A stretch of DNA of 64,000 bases from Fragilariopsis cylindrus CCMP1102 (taxonomy: Eukaryota; Bacillariophyta; Bacillariophyceae; Bacillariales; Bacillariaceae). Position 1 is the first letter of the stretch, and each line of letters opens with the position of its first letter. Both the position numbers and the translations under genes were made by a program. Under the pieces are notes generated by a model. The model was given only the letters and a program-made list of their open reading frames with translations, did no database searches and was not told the DNA's origin. Shown in pieces: positions 21,772-33,689 of the stretch. The stretch covers positions 558,001 to 622,000 of the forward strand of contig FMBT01000290.1 of the NCBI GenBank assembly GCA_900095095.1, given 5' to 3'.

Positions 21772-22557
21772 TCATTTTTTATCGTTATCGTTATTGTTAT
21801 TATCGTCGTCGTTGACACGTAAGATTTTTTGTGTCCGACTCTTAATAAGTTGACGTATCTGTGGATCATTAATCACACCTAAAACAGCATCCTTCATTGC
21901 TGAATCAACAATTGGTTGAGCTAATGGAATTGCATCGGATACTGTAGATGTAATTGTATCATGTAGTACACCCGATGGTAATAAAATAACAATCGGTAAT
22001 AACGCATCCTTAATAGTTTTAGATGGAACAAACCAACTACCCAATTGTACAATTTGAATATATCCTAATGCAGTTGCATCATTCGGCATTCGAGGACTAC
22101 CAATAGCAGCACCGAATCTACTATTAGTAAATGGAAACTGTCTTTGTCGATATTGTTGTTTTTGTTCAGCATATTTCGTTCCTATTAAATACTGATCACG
22201 TTGATATTTCAATATATCTACGGTAGAATTATAAAATGGAAGATCGGTTCGAATTGTTTCCTTTGTAGATGGTAAAAACTTTTCCAACGTTTGTTGTATA
22301 ATCGGTCCATTTTCCGTATAATTTTCATTAATAACCTTCACAACACGATCGGCTAGAATACCAATGAAGTCATCCCGTGGACCACTCAAATCTAGATTTA
22401 AAAATGCTGCTGGTGACTTATTATTATTATTATTATTGTTACTATTACTACTACTACTACTTGAGCTCTTCTTGTCGTCGTTATTCTTATTAACATCAGC
22501 TGCCGAGGTGTTCAAGTTGGCGCCGTCTTCTCCACTATCGGGTCTACTACTACTCAT
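21772..22557 (-). CDS. Conserved-looking hypothetical protein, 261 aa
   Basis: Single open exon from an ATG at 22557. Residues 1-50 are a low-complexity Asp/Ser/Asn leader. Residues 52-250 look like a folded domain: FLNLDLSGPRDDFIGILADRVVKVINENY, then helical segments, a moderately hydrophobic stretch (ALLPIVILLPSGVLHDTI) and amphipathic helices near DAVLGVINDPQIRQLIKSR. The C-terminus is an Asn/Asp run. No signal peptide. I do not recognise the family. The hydrophobic patch could suit membrane association. Codon-like composition and a long uninterrupted ordered region make it a likely real gene. Confidence 0.6.
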   Translation of the reverse strand: MSSSRPDSGEDGANLNTSAADVNKNNDDKKSSSSSSSNSNNNNNNNKSPAAFLNLDLSGPRDDFIGILADRVVKVINENYTENGPIIQQTLEKFLPSTKETIRTDLPFYNSTVDILKYQRDQYLIGTKYAEQKQQYRQRQFPFTNSRFGAAIGSPRMPNDATALGYIQIVQLGSWFVPSKTIKDALLPIVILLPSGVLHDTITSTVSDAIPLAQPIVDSAMKDAVLGVINDPQIRQLIKSRTQKILRVNDDDNNNNDNDKK

Positions 22558-23164
22558 GGCTATCCAATATTCGAGTTTGCCTTGCTCCCTTGTGCTCCTT
22601 TCTAAGCAAGAGATTAAGATAGATATTCTTGAGTCGAGTCTCTCGATACTTGTGAGATTTGGTACTAACTCGTATTTATATTTTTAATTTTGTTGTCAAG
22701 AAAGATCAATCCACATCTTGAATGAATCGAATCAATCGAATGAAGGAATGAATGAATCAATCTCTTTACGTGAAGGAAAAAAAAAATCACATGCGAATAA
22801 AAATTGAACCGGAAAATAAAATACGCATCTCCCCCACCTACCTTCAAACGACCGAAATTTGCTATAAAAACATCCTGGATAAACTTTTGTGGTAATATAG
22901 GAAGGAAATACGAGCCATTATATTGTTTTAACCTACTCACTACTAAACGCTACTACTATACAATCCTGAAAAAGTGAACTTTCTGATAAGAGATTTTGCT
23001 TTATATATATTAATTTAAACTATTGGATAATGAATAATCCACTGGTAATCTATATTGAATATGTGATCATTATACTTTCGGAAGATCATAACATATTACA
23101 GGGGAGGATAGTACTAAATCATAGTAGCTCCACAATCAAACAAAAAATACACTACTTTTTTGAA
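22558..23164. other. Intergenic, nothing seen
   Basis: About 600 bp between the hypothetical gene and the 3' end of the secreted membrane protein gene. AT-rich with chance frames only. Confidence 0.5.
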
Positions 23165-24711
23165 TTACAGTACGGCATTGTCATTTCCTGGGCTCACCCA
23201 CGGTGTAGTCTCTTCTGCCAGTAGATGACGGCGCTGACGAGTTCGACGAGACCTAACAAAAACCATGATGGACACAATACCGCCCATTAAGGATGCAACA
23301 GAAGCACCAATAGTCCATCGACTGGCACTCGCATCGCGGGTTAATTTTGGATCTGTATTGATTGGGGAGATCTTTTCATCATCTTTGAGACCGGGAGGGA
23401 CAATGAGTGGAGAAGGACTAAGATATTTCACGTTTACTAAGTCAGGAATTGTATCGACGTACACGCCATCGCGCATAGCGGTATATGTGGCATTGTATGA
23501 TTTGAAAGTGGCAATATCCAATTCTAAGGGGCCCTCAACCCAAATAACGAAAGAAGTCTCCATGACGTAGCAATCGGTATCATTGTTCGTCGTACTATCA
23601 CATGTCTCTATAAATAACGATTCATTCATTCATCATCAACGAGTATTTTTGCACAATTAAAAAAAGGTATGTGAGAGGACTGTATATCGCTAAAAAATAT
23701 TATCACGATCAAGACTAACTCAAATGCAACAATGATTCCAAGGCATTCGCACTTACCATCGAGAATTATAGTGGTTGGGATGATGCCACCAATGTCAGGA
23801 CTACAACCAAAGATAGCAAATACTGCCGTGGCGATCAATGCCTCCTCCAATTCGGTCACAAATTCGTCCGCAGAGGTGTCACTCTCGGCAATGTAACCCA
23901 TCTCCAACGGTACTGAAGTAGTACTGTTATCGTTTTCATCTCCTAGTCTGATTTTACTCGTGCTTGAGCAGTTGGAAATCGGCAAGAATTCACTAGTAGG
24001 CGGATCAGAAATCGAAGAATCTGATGCCAGTTCGATGGGGGGGAATCCAGTCGGTGGAGTCTGTGGTTCCGATGATGGTACCACCAGGGCTGCTGGTGGA
24101 AATTGAAAAGAAGGAGGTCGAGTACTAGGTGGAGTATCATTTGAATCACCAGCTGGTCTACCGGTAAAATTTGGGAACGATGGAAGTGGTGGGCGTGTTT
24201 GATTAGGTGGTGTTGTAGTCGGAGGACCCGGTGGTCCCATTGGAAAAGGTGCAGGTGTTGGGATAGGATTCGGAACTGAAGTTACTGGGCTAGATGTTGG
24301 GATGGTAATCGGACCTGAAGTTGCCATTGACATTGACATAGACATAGAAAATGACATGTGCATAGAAAGTTCTAGGGTGGCTCGACTGACCTCAAACATT
24401 TCTTCGAGACTGTGCAAAAATGATAATAAAAAATAAAACGATTAGTGACAGATAAGAGAATAAGTAACGACAATGAAAAGCAACACAGCAAAAATTTCCT
24501 ACCTATCTTCCGTCGACCGACTAGGAGACTTTTCTCGTCGGATCATGTCCTGTGGCTTAATTTTCACAGGGGCCTCTAGTCCAATGACTCTATTTCTACG
24601 AGGTGTGTTTGCATTTGCTCTATTCTGCCTTCCGAATTCTGACCAACCTACATCCCCACGAACGAGACAAGCTAGTTGGATTAAAAGGAGCGAGGATACG
24701 ATCTTCATCAT
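23165..24711 (-). CDS. Secreted type I membrane protein, Pro/Thr-rich, diatom type
   Basis: Three exons, 24711-24503, 24409-23757 and 23607-23165, phases 2 and 1 consistent, 434 residues. A signal peptide (MMKIVSSLLLIQLACLVRG) opens the protein. A short Ser-Met repeat is followed by a Pro/Thr-rich mucin-like stretch (~residues 95-195), then an ordered ectodomain. That domain has several Cys residues and N-x-S/T sites, including ELEEALIATAVFAIFGC and a second segment with TDCYVMETSFVIWVEG. A membrane helix sits near the C-terminus (ASVASLMGGIVSIMVFV), followed by Arg-rich and short cytosolic residues. The layout is that of a diatom cell-surface protein with a glycosylated stalk. I know similar architectures in diatoms but no function. 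Confidence 0.75.
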
Positions 24712-25097
24712 TGTTACTATATTTGATAAAAAGGTTTTTAAAAAATTAGATAAGCGATGGCTTTTTTGTGGCTACAGTGATTGTGATATGTAGTGAATGC
24801 TACAAATACCTATGAAGTCGTCTTTGGAAAATGAACTGTAGAGTTCCACCATATTCTAACAGTAATATATTATTGCTCGGTCTTTTGTGCGAATGCAAGT
24901 GAAAGTACAACAATTCGTCTCCATGTATAGTATGTGCATTCTATATCTTGTGAGATGTCGTTAGTACGGTACCTAATACTTCTCCAACCGCCAAATTTTG
25001 TTCCCTTTTGAATCGTTGTTAAAATTCAAAAAATTATCGATCGAAGCGTCTCCATTTCCCCCCGCAGTATAATAGTGACATAGTACTCTCTAATTAA

Positions 25098-25485
25098 GTG
25101 TACCACACGATACGTGTCGGAGCGGTAGGTCGAGAATTTTGTATAGGTGAGAATATTCCCGTGCGCCGTCCATTATGTCTTAATTATTCGTGTGTGGCTA
25201 AATATTTCTATTCTCAAAAAACATTGCCTATTAGTGACAAGCAAGCGTGCACGGTTGTTCTGTCAAAAATTCTGGTAGGTGATAGAATTACACTTCTCAA
25301 GACAACGTTAACGATTACAATAGTACGGAGAGGTCGTCGAGCGACTGAGTGAGTTCCTCGACGCTGGCTGGACCACTACTAGAGTATACCTCGCAGAGGA
25401 TTTTCAGACTTTAATTGTACCTGCGCTAAAACAACATAGACAGCAGTATGGACCTGTTCGACTAAGATCTGCGCGCCAAAATTGA
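25098..25485 (+). CDS. Possible small two-exon gene or relic, unknown
   Basis: An ATG frame at 25098-25274 can be joined to 25324-25485 through a 49-nt intron with GTAGGT donor and CAATAG acceptor, in phase, giving 112 residues. The second exon reads like ordered protein (FLDAGWTTTRVYLAEDFQ, then QYGPVRLRSARQN) and stops there. Such a short intron is unusual for diatoms, and the first exon is less convincing. It may instead be the surviving end of a decayed gene. I do not recognise it. Confidence 0.28.
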
Positions 25486-26620
25486 AAATGTATAATTTCG
25501 TTTAGAGTTCGAACTATTTGATTTTAGCACCATGGCCCTGTGAAAACAAAGTCAATGGCTTTTTAAGAATAATATCTACAGTATTTGTTCCAAAAAGACA
25601 ACCACCATCGTTATTCTAGAATGAACATTGCACAATTTAATTGATCTACAATCAATACTAAAATACATAGTATTATCGGACCCCCAACGAAGAGACGACG
25701 ACGACTTCTTGTAGAAGCATCGAGTCTGTCATCATTTGTATCATCGACCGCGGTATCATCACCTGCATTATCATCTCCTGCGGTATCATCAACCGCATCG
25801 CTTGTATCGTTGACTGTATCATCAACAGCAGTATCACTGCATGCATCGTCAACAGCAGTATCATCAACAGCTGTTGAAGTGTCGGGTACGGGATCAGGAC
25901 AAGCATCAGCAACATCAAATGCAGAATCAAGCAGCATAGGCAGATTCAGCAATTGCCAAAACTACTTTGAAAGAAAAAAAGGTGGAGCCTATTCACCCGA
26001 ACTTGACATTTTGTTGAATATTAGTATGGATTCTCCTCGAATACATGTCTATCCTGCTGGTACAGGTGAAAATGGGGGTACATCACGATAGTTCAGACAA
26101 CATTTATGGTGACATTAGAGAACAAAAGTTCTTTATCTTGTTTGATTTGAAATATTACAAATGTATTCGGTTAAAAGAACTACACACAACAGATCAGTGA
26201 GAGCATCAATGCCTTTTAAACTTATACTACAATATTCGAAATTTCAGACTTTGGTGCATACCTACTAGAGTAGTCCTAAATTATATAAGCATATATAGGG
26301 GCGACATAGAGCCGGTCCCAAAGTTGTTAGTAGATCGTTCCATATACTGGTAGTCATTATCCTATCAAGTAGTACTTTGCTCTAATTCCACAACTATAAG
26401 AAAGATTTGTGACCAACAGAAGAGGTAATATTATGATCTACGTTATGAAGGAAAACGCTTTATTATGTTTGTCGTTGAATAAATTTGTTTGCTCGTCGTT
26501 GTACAGCTGATAGAAAAAGTCGAAGCATAATGTATTGTATAATTGAAGAATACGTTCAGAATATAGTTTCTTTACTGCCCAAAATAGTTACAAACTGTCC
26601 TACTTTTTTCTTCTTGTCCT
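25486..26620. other. Intergenic with a 15-bp repeat array
   Basis: The only structure I see is the array listed separately at 25735-25885, with open frames on both strands across it. The minus frame (25952-25611) ends in a hydrophobic C-terminal helix, the plus frame (to 26091) is Ser/Thr/Ala-rich. Neither has a credible start context or domain. From 26092 to 26620 nothing is seen. Confidence 0.4.
25735..25885. repeat. 15-bp tandem repeat array
   Basis: Degenerate copies of GTATCATCAACAGCA. The unit length keeps any frame open: plus strand gives a VSSTA pentapeptide repeat, minus strand a DDTAV repeat. The array is interrupted by two variant units. Confidence 0.75.
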
Positions 26621-29210
26621 TCAGCAACCACTACCGAATTCAAGCATTCCTCCCCTTGCAAAATTTCCTCCTCGATAGAGTACCTGTCCGTCATAGAATA
26701 ACTCGATACCGCCACCATCAGTTTCAGCTATACCATCGCCACCGTTGTCTCGTATGTCAAATCGGTAGCAGTCGTTCGCAATCTCCAAACACGATGTCTC
26801 CGAATAATTTGAATTACTATCTAATGTATCAGGTCTGGTCATCCAGATAATTTGATTATCTGAAAGACGTTTTAATCGATAATAAATTTCGTAGCCTTTC
26901 GAGTCTGTAGAGACTTCAAGACGAACTTCATTCGCGCATCGATGGATACTGTTATAGAGGGCTTCGCGTTGGGGAATGATCCCCCGACCTTCGACTACCT
27001 GTCTCTTATCATCGTCATCACTTTCAAGGTATTGGATTGCAGCATAAACATCAATGACTCCAATAGGATATTCATTATCGTCATTGCTGTTGCTTATTTC
27101 CTCCACTCTGTCGTCGATCGTAGTATAGGTCGATACCAGGGTATTTTTAATAGCATGGAATACATCCTGTGCACTAAAATCCTGCTCGGTTTTACTTTTC
27201 ACATAGCTAAGCATCAAAGCCAAAGCTCCAGTGGCATGTGGAGCTGCCATAGACGTACCGGAAAAAGTACGGTAACCATTACCTTTGAATGTGCTCAGTA
27301 TATTAACACCTGCGATAAGAAATAAGTTTATAGTTTTTGAAAAATATTAGACCATGACGAGAAAGAAAGTCCGGATTGCCTTGTAGTAAGAATTCAGGAA
27401 TGGTCCATTTTCTTGTGCTTACCTGGTGCTAAAACGTCGGTCGTTTCTCTATTCCAAGTAGAAAAGCCAGCCAGATTAAGGGATTCGTCGACGGCACCAA
27501 CACTTAGTACTCCGTCATATGCTGCGGGGTATACATTCTGATCATTACCACCATTCCCCGATGCTGCGACCGTTATGATTCCTGATTCGTAGAATAATCT
27601 TTGGAAGAATGTTTCTTCGATCTCATTATAACTACTTCCACCTAAGCTAGCACTGATGATATCTGCCCCACGTTCTTTGCATATTGTTGCAGCAGCAATC
27701 AAATCGGTACTGTATGCAGTACCATCAGCAAATCCATAGAATTCTCTAGAATCGTCAAATACTCGTACGATGTAAGTTTCTGACTCGGGTGCAATCCCTC
27801 TACGATTTTTATTGAAGAAGTAAGGAAGCATCAGATGTGAGGAACAATCCAAAAACATATCAATTGAAGCAAAAGTGCAGAGTATATAGTATAATGAGCT
27901 GGTCGTATAAAAACTTACACAATCCCGATCGAATTATCGGATGCTGTGATTGTACCGGCAACATGGGTACCATGGCCCTTACTATCTTCATACCAATATG
28001 GTGAAATAAATTCATTTCCATAATATCCATTTAAATGTGATTCACGAAAATCTTCATGTGATGCTTGTATCCCTGTATCAAGAATACAAACTGTTACTCC
28101 TTCTCCTTTTACACCAAATCCTTCCCATACCTCCTGTGCCTTAATTGCTGATAGTCCCCACGGAATTTCTTGATATTCTGTTAATAGGTTTCTATTACCA
28201 TTGCTTACCGTTATTGATGATGACAATGATGATGGTGGATTATAATATCCCATCGAACCTTCTATGACTAAAGGTCTTCGTACAAAATCATTATGATATA
28301 CAAATTTTCCATCAAGGACAATATCGGTAAGAGTTTGTGTATCGACTTCAATCGATATAGCATGTATCGATTCAAGATTATGGATCACCTCGATTGGGTT
28401 ATTGTGATGGTTGCTGTTATGATTAGTATTATTCTTCGTACCACCACCACCACCACTGTCACCACCATACAGCGAAAGAAGACTAGAAAGACACGCATCT
28501 TGACTGTAGTGATGATGATCCTTGAATACTTCACTATCATGATTACATTCAATCAAAATTCGATGACGTTTGTCTGGTGTAGAAGGAAAATGAAAATCAG
28601 CTACGATTCGATCTTTCCGATTTCTTTCTTGTTCTCTCTCTACTTGTAGCTGACGAGATTGTTGCTGCTGTTGCTGTTGACGACTCGTCGACTGTTGTTG
28701 TTTCTGTCGTAACAATGATGATGAATGAGGTTGTTGTTCCCGTTGTAGTTGTGACTGTGACTGTGACGATGATTCGTTTTGTACCTGTTGTTGATGATGA
28801 TGATGATGATGATGATGATGACGACGAAGTGATGGAGTTCGTTCGAATGTGTGTTTGCTGTCTCGTTTTTCGAACTCATCATCTACTACCTGCTCCATAG
28901 ATAATAATGGATGGATTCTGTCGTCGTCGTCGCCGTTGGCTCCATCTTGCCAGAACGCTTCACTTGTTCCGTGGTCGTTGTTATCATTACTTCCTGCTAT
29001 GCCAAACGAACTTGATAATAATGATGATGAAACAAATTCGGCGGTAGCAAGAATTAATACTGCAGTCAGTAATAGTAATGATGGACGACGTCTTTTTGAC
29101 ATCATCTTATTGGTAGTAGCAGAAATTGTTGGTGGTGGTGGTGCTTTGTCGACCGTTACGTCCAGAGTAGTTGCCTGATGAAGTCGTCGCTTTCTTGAAA
29201 CTGCTATCAC
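26621..29210 (-). CDS. Secreted subtilisin-like serine protease (S8) with C-terminal domain
   Basis: Three exons, 29210-27919, 27799-27423 and 27309-26621, phases 2 and 1, 785 residues. The catalytic triad is complete: Asp378 (VCILDTGI), His413 (SKGHGTHVAG) and Ser576 (SGTSMAAPHATG), with the oxyanion Asn in AASGNGGND. A hydrophobic signal segment lies at about residues 43-62. Starting at the Met at 29105 would put it at the N-terminus and is perhaps the true start. A His/Gln/Ser-rich propeptide follows. After the protease domain (~residues 345-620) comes a C-terminal domain with CYRFDIRDNGGDGI, a pattern common in diatom secreted proteins. It would degrade proteins outside the cell or in a vacuole. 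Substrate unknown. Confidence 0.9.
28794..28823. repeat. (GAT)n coding microsatellite, poly-His
   Basis: ATG/GAT triplets on the plus strand encode a run of about ten His in the propeptide of the subtilase, next to Gln runs. Confidence 0.8.
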
Positions 29211-30017
29211 TGATAGATTGTGATTATTATCGTCGATGAAGTCTACTCGTACTAGTAGTAGGCCTCGTCGTCGTCGTCACCGTCGTCGTCGATCAACAGA
29301 ACTAAGAACACTTTTTCTACAACAAAGAGTCTCCTCACAGCCTCCGTTCCGCTCGTTCATCGTGCGGTCGTGCGTAATGATCGAGACGTTGTTGCTGTTA
29401 GTTGACGTTTATCTAATGTTTTACCTCTTTCAGTATAGTTACCAATTGTCACATTCAAAAAAAAATCACTTCCAGCCGAAAATCGAAAATATCAAAAAAA
29501 AATGAATGATGAATTCATGTGTGTGAATGAGTTTAATAATGGGTAATTACTATAAATTTTTTATATTGATTGGAAGCGGGAATGAAAGTTAATATAAGCC
29601 CTAAAGATGGGGCATATATGTTTAGCAAAAGTCAATCGGGTGGCGACTGAGAGTTAGTCGAGTGAGTCGAGTGACAGCAAATACTAGCTATGATAACACC
29701 ATACCGTACTTAACGGGCATCCTTTAGTTCCTGTCACAGCGAAGTAATTGGTGGCACGAAATTCCAGATTGTCAAGATTGATTCTTCACCAAAGTCATTG
29801 TTCATGCACTCTATCTGCTCTGCACCGAGAAGTATCGTAAAACAAGAAAGAACTGCTGAAGCTGTGCGTTCCGGGTAACAAAGGGTAATGCCATACGAAT
29901 GAATTGATAGGTCTTGCCAAAGAATCTCGACTGAATGATAAAACGACCTAAACCCTGACTTGTCTGATATTATTTATATTATACACTGAGAAACGAAAGA
30001 AGAAACACAATAAAACT
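29211..30017. other. Intergenic, no credible gene
   Basis: 800 bp upstream of the subtilase gene. A frame at 29236-29505 is Arg-rich and unconvincing. Nothing else seen. Confidence 0.45.
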
Positions 30018-30263
30018 ATGACTTTGACTTTTCTTTGTCGTTGTGTTGTTGTCCTTAGCATCATTGTGATGGTACAAGTACTAGTATTGACTACTGGCGT
30101 GAATAGTCTTGTCCTACCAAAACCTACCACCATTTTGACCACGAAACCAATGACGAATCATCGTTATCGTGACTACATCCAACATATCAACCGTATGAAT
30201 GAAAATCGTCGTCATGAACTGAACCATAAGATAATTTCTACTATATTATCAGGTGGCAAGTAA
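30018..30263 (+). CDS. Possible small secreted protein, 81 aa
   Basis: An ATG frame with a strong hydrophobic N-terminus (about residues 4-30, LCRCVVVLSIIVMVQVLVL) that fits a signal peptide, followed by about 50 polar residues rich in His, Asn and Arg ending LSGGK. No Cys pattern or known domain. Short frames with a hydrophobic start occur by chance, so this rests only on the signal-peptide shape. Confidence 0.35.
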   Translation: MTLTFLCRCVVVLSIIVMVQVLVLTTGVNSLVLPKPTTILTTKPMTNHRYRDYIQHINRMNENRRHELNHKIISTILSGGK

Positions 30264-30861
30264 AAATGGAATAACGATATCCACACTCAAGACGATGTAC
30301 GAAACAACAATGAGATACAACTCGTAGAGAAAGGAGGTGGACGGAATGTAAAAATAAATAAAATGTGTTACAGTATGTATGTATGTATGGGTGTAAAATT
30401 TATGAAGTGAAGGAATTATTTGGATAAGGTTTCTTTTAAGAGAGGATTTGCTAATCAGGATATGAATGGATCATCAACGCGGGGTTATGTTATTCTGATA
30501 ATACAATACAGCAGTCGTCGATTCAAAACAAAAAAATATATATAACTAGTTAAAAAATAGTATGCTTTATAATAATGAATTAATAAAAAATTATTGGAAC
30601 GTCGATTCGAATTGAATATAACAAATTGTCTGAAAGCTATAAATATTTCGTTTGTATAGATACTGACTGACCGACTGACTGACCGACTGACTGACCAACT
30701 TGATATTAATAAAAAACGACAGTCCTGCCTACTTGTATCCGTAACTTCGTCGTGATGATTAATACCGTTGCAGGGATGAGCAATATAGTAAGAAACCGAA
30801 ACGAGGGAGATTATTCATCTATTAGTTGCGGTACCCCGTTTATTTCGTAGCCATTATGTAT
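30264..30861. other. Intergenic with 12-bp repeat
   Basis: About 600 bp with no frame of note. At 30663-30697 lies a tandem GACTGACC/GACT repeat, about three copies. Confidence 0.5.
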
Positions 30862-32409
30862 CTACAATAATTCATTGTCGTTACTGTTGTTGTTGTTGTT
30901 GTTGTTGTAGTCGTAATCAATATTAAGTTTTTCTCGTAACCAAACAGGATCGATTGCTGTTGCGACACACGCGAGAACAATTAATGCACCACCCGCACCA
31001 TCCCATAAACTAAGTTGTTCATTAATTAAAAAACTCGCAAATACTGCCGCCCATAATGGTTCTGTTGCCAATAAGACCGATGCCTCACTCGAGGATAATT
31101 TACCTAATGCAATAGTTTCACCCACACGATTCCCGGCGGTGGTAATAAACCCGGTAAAGGCCGCGGCTAATGCAACATTTCGGAATGTATCATCAAAGAA
31201 TAATCCGGGTAGTGTAAATGACGATGCCACAGTCTCATCAAATAACCACGCACCATGTGGACTACCAAATGCTAACGCGCCATCCATAAATCCAGTACCA
31301 TCTAATCCTGCCCAGATACCAGCAAATCCAGCAGACATCGCACATTGCATGGCAGTTATTGGTAATGCTTGTGATGGTTCCTTAGCCATCATCCGTTCGG
31401 TAAGAAAGAAGGATGTACCGAATCCTACCGCCTGTAATAACGACCAAAAATCACCCCATCCCACATCACCTAATCCACCATCGCCGCCTAATTCCAATAC
31501 ACCCACACCGACTAGGCAGGTGATAGCCGCAATCCATGTTTGTGGTGCATCTGCAAACCCCATTTTCTTTTTATCCACAACCACTGCTAATGCTGGACAC
31601 ACAATCACCACCAATGCACCTAGGAAACTAACAGTGGCAGCCGGTGTGTCCACTAAGGCAATGGATTGTGATATATACCCCAAGGCAGTAAATGTACCAC
31701 AGACTGCAGCAGTACCTCGTAAGGATGGTTTCAATTGAAATAAGAAGGGTGATAAGGCAATGGATGCTAACAACACTCGGTTACTGGTGGCAGCACTGGC
31801 TGGTAAGGCATCATTCATTAATCGACCCAGTGGGAAATTTGTTCCATACAAGACACTACAAATCAGTAACAGTATTCTGGGCCATAAATAGGCAATAGAA
31901 AGTCCTGGAGTTACTACAGAATCAGGATTTGGTGCACAAACAACTTCGGTCATATCTTCATTTAAAATACATATTTCGGGTGCCACATCTGCATCAACAA
32001 TAACACATACACCACGTGCACAAACAACACCTTGTGCATCTAAATACGTTTCTTCGGCATTAAGTGGATCAGTCGTTGTCGTCGTCGTCTTTTCTGTTTC
32101 CGTCTCTGTCGCTGTTGATAGTCTTAGGCGGACAAGTTGTACTGATGATGATTTTGTCGGTATCAATTTCGATGTCGATTTCGATTGACTTATTGGACTA
32201 ATAGTAGTACGTCTGTTATTTCTTCCTGATGCGGAGAATGGTGTTGTTGTCGTTGTTGTCGTAGTTGGAATATGGAATGCATCGATACCTCTTCTGCTAG
32301 TCGGGGAAACAGTTATTAGGAAAATCGTTGCAGCTATCACTATCGATGATATCAGAGACAACGATGTAACAGTTCGACGACGAGGTGATTGATGAGGATG
32401 ATGATTCAT
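30862..32409 (-). CDS. Plastid-targeted EamA/DMT-family transporter
   Basis: Single exon, 515 residues. EamA proteins move small metabolites through ten membrane helices arranged as two repeats. The N-terminus has a basic start, one signal helix (SLISSIVIAATIFLITV) and then GIDAFHIP, which fits the diatom plastid bipartite leader with Phe at +1 of the cleavage site. A Ser/Thr-rich transit region follows, and a short conserved Cys-bearing segment (QGVVCARGVCVI). Membrane helices begin near residue 175 (LWPRILLLICSVLYGTNFPLG) and end near residue 490; the second repeat contains LGKLSSSEASVLLATEPLW. An Asn run closes the protein. The transported substrate cannot be read from the sequence. It probably lies in a plastid envelope membrane. 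Confidence 0.88.
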   Translation of the reverse strand: MNHHPHQSPRRRTVTSLSLISSIVIAATIFLITVSPTSRRGIDAFHIPTTTTTTTTPFSASGRNNRRTTISPISQSKSTSKLIPTKSSSVQLVRLRLSTATETETEKTTTTTTDPLNAEETYLDAQGVVCARGVCVIVDADVAPEICILNEDMTEVVCAPNPDSVVTPGLSIAYLWPRILLLICSVLYGTNFPLGRLMNDALPASAATSNRVLLASIALSPFLFQLKPSLRGTAAVCGTFTALGYISQSIALVDTPAATVSFLGALVVIVCPALAVVVDKKKMGFADAPQTWIAAITCLVGVGVLELGGDGGLGDVGWGDFWSLLQAVGFGTSFFLTERMMAKEPSQALPITAMQCAMSAGFAGIWAGLDGTGFMDGALAFGSPHGAWLFDETVASSFTLPGLFFDDTFRNVALAAAFTGFITTAGNRVGETIALGKLSSSEASVLLATEPLWAAVFASFLINEQLSLWDGAGGALIVLACVATAIDPVWLREKLNIDYDYNNNNNNNSNDNELL

Positions 32410-33071
32410 ATTTTTAATAACTTCCTAACTCGGTTGCATAAGATAGATAAAATAGCTGGGGCTGCTGTTAGAAATATTCACACAGGCTTAGTAATACAAT
32501 ACCAATACTATTAGAGTTGCTTTTGGTTGGCTTGAAAGATTCACTCCAACGATGAAGGTACAGTAATGCAATGTCAATGGGACAATGCGGCATATCTAGG
32601 CCTCTGAATTCTAGAGAACGTGCTCACCTTTGTCCTCGCATGGTCGACTATTTTCTTCAATCTTCCTCCGATAAGAAATTTTTGCATACTGTACAACATT
32701 ATTCCCTCATCAAATCACAATCTGGCATTGACATATTCAACTCAAACGTCATCGTTTTTCTGTTATGTATTTTCATTTTCTGCGCGCATTGTCCGCGCAT
32801 CCACCGGCAGCACCACGAAAACTTGAAAAATCAAGAATAATCGAAAAAATCACAGCACATCAGCCATTTTTCAATAATAGTAATAATAGTATATTAGCAT
32901 CTCTATCATGCCATCCATCCCTCGACACAAACTTATTGCATTGATATTGTCTCAGTGAGCTAATACCAATCAATTTTCTGCCATCACAACAAACTAAACA
33001 GAATACGTACATCACCGCAACTACAACTACATCTACAACTACAACTACGACTACGACTACAATACAACACA
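32410..33071. promoter_or_regulatory. Shared divergent upstream region
   Basis: 660 bp between the start codons of the EamA transporter (-) and the secreted/plastid protein (+), so both promoters should lie here. Before the plus-strand ATG, 33010-33070 is a run of ACTACAACTACA-like triplets typical of an untranslated leader. Confidence 0.45.
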
Positions 33072-33689
33072 ATGAGACTTCTATCAAATAATTTTACCTC
33101 GCTAGCGGTATGCCTGCTACTACAAGTAGTAGTATTGGTTTCGCTTCCAAATGGTGGTTGGGGATTTGGCACTGGTACTCAACAAAAAGAACAACAACAA
33201 CAACAGGAACAGGAACAAGCTACTACAGAAACACAGCACACGGAAAAAGAAAAAGAAAGTATGTTAAAACAAATGGATATTGCAGCTAAATTAAAAGAAT
33301 TATCATCGAATGGAATATCAAATGATGATGCATTAAGTGTGGCAGGTTTATTGGATGCCTTAACAGAGGATGAAGAAACACTGGAATTAGTACGCAATTT
33401 AAGAAAAGCCGATGAAGGGACACGTGATCCACAATTACAAGCATTTTTAGATAGCGCGACACCTACCGATATTGTGATTGGATTAAAACAATTATTAGAT
33501 GAATTACGTTCCTTAGAAGTCTTGTTTCGTGATCCACAACGTGCTGTGGATGCAATGATTGAGGATGGTATGATCGATCCATCACGGGTAGAACTCTATA
33601 AAGAAAATCCAGATCAATTAGCGCAAGACGTACAAAGTGGAATCTACTTTTCATTTGTTACATTGGCAGTTGCTGGAGGATTTTTATAG
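33072..33689 (+). CDS. Signal-peptide protein of unknown function, perhaps plastid
   Basis: Single exon, 205 residues. A signal peptide (SLAVCLLLQVVVLVSL) ends near GGWGFGTG; a Phe at that place is compatible with, but weaker than, the plastid leader consensus. A Gln/Glu-rich linker follows. Residues about 65-190 are helical and ordered, with an alternating acidic pattern (GISNDDALSVAGLLDAL, then LRSLEVLFRDPQRAVDAMI). The C-terminus ends in a hydrophobic segment (YFSFVTLAVAGGFL) with no tail. The protein looks conserved in its body but I recognise no named family. A 3' leader-like AG-rich stretch follows the stop. Confidence 0.65.
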   Translation: MRLLSNNFTSLAVCLLLQVVVLVSLPNGGWGFGTGTQQKEQQQQQEQEQATTETQHTEKEKESMLKQMDIAAKLKELSSNGISNDDALSVAGLLDALTEDEETLELVRNLRKADEGTRDPQLQAFLDSATPTDIVIGLKQLLDELRSLEVLFRDPQRAVDAMIEDGMIDPSRVELYKENPDQLAQDVQSGIYFSFVTLAVAGGFL

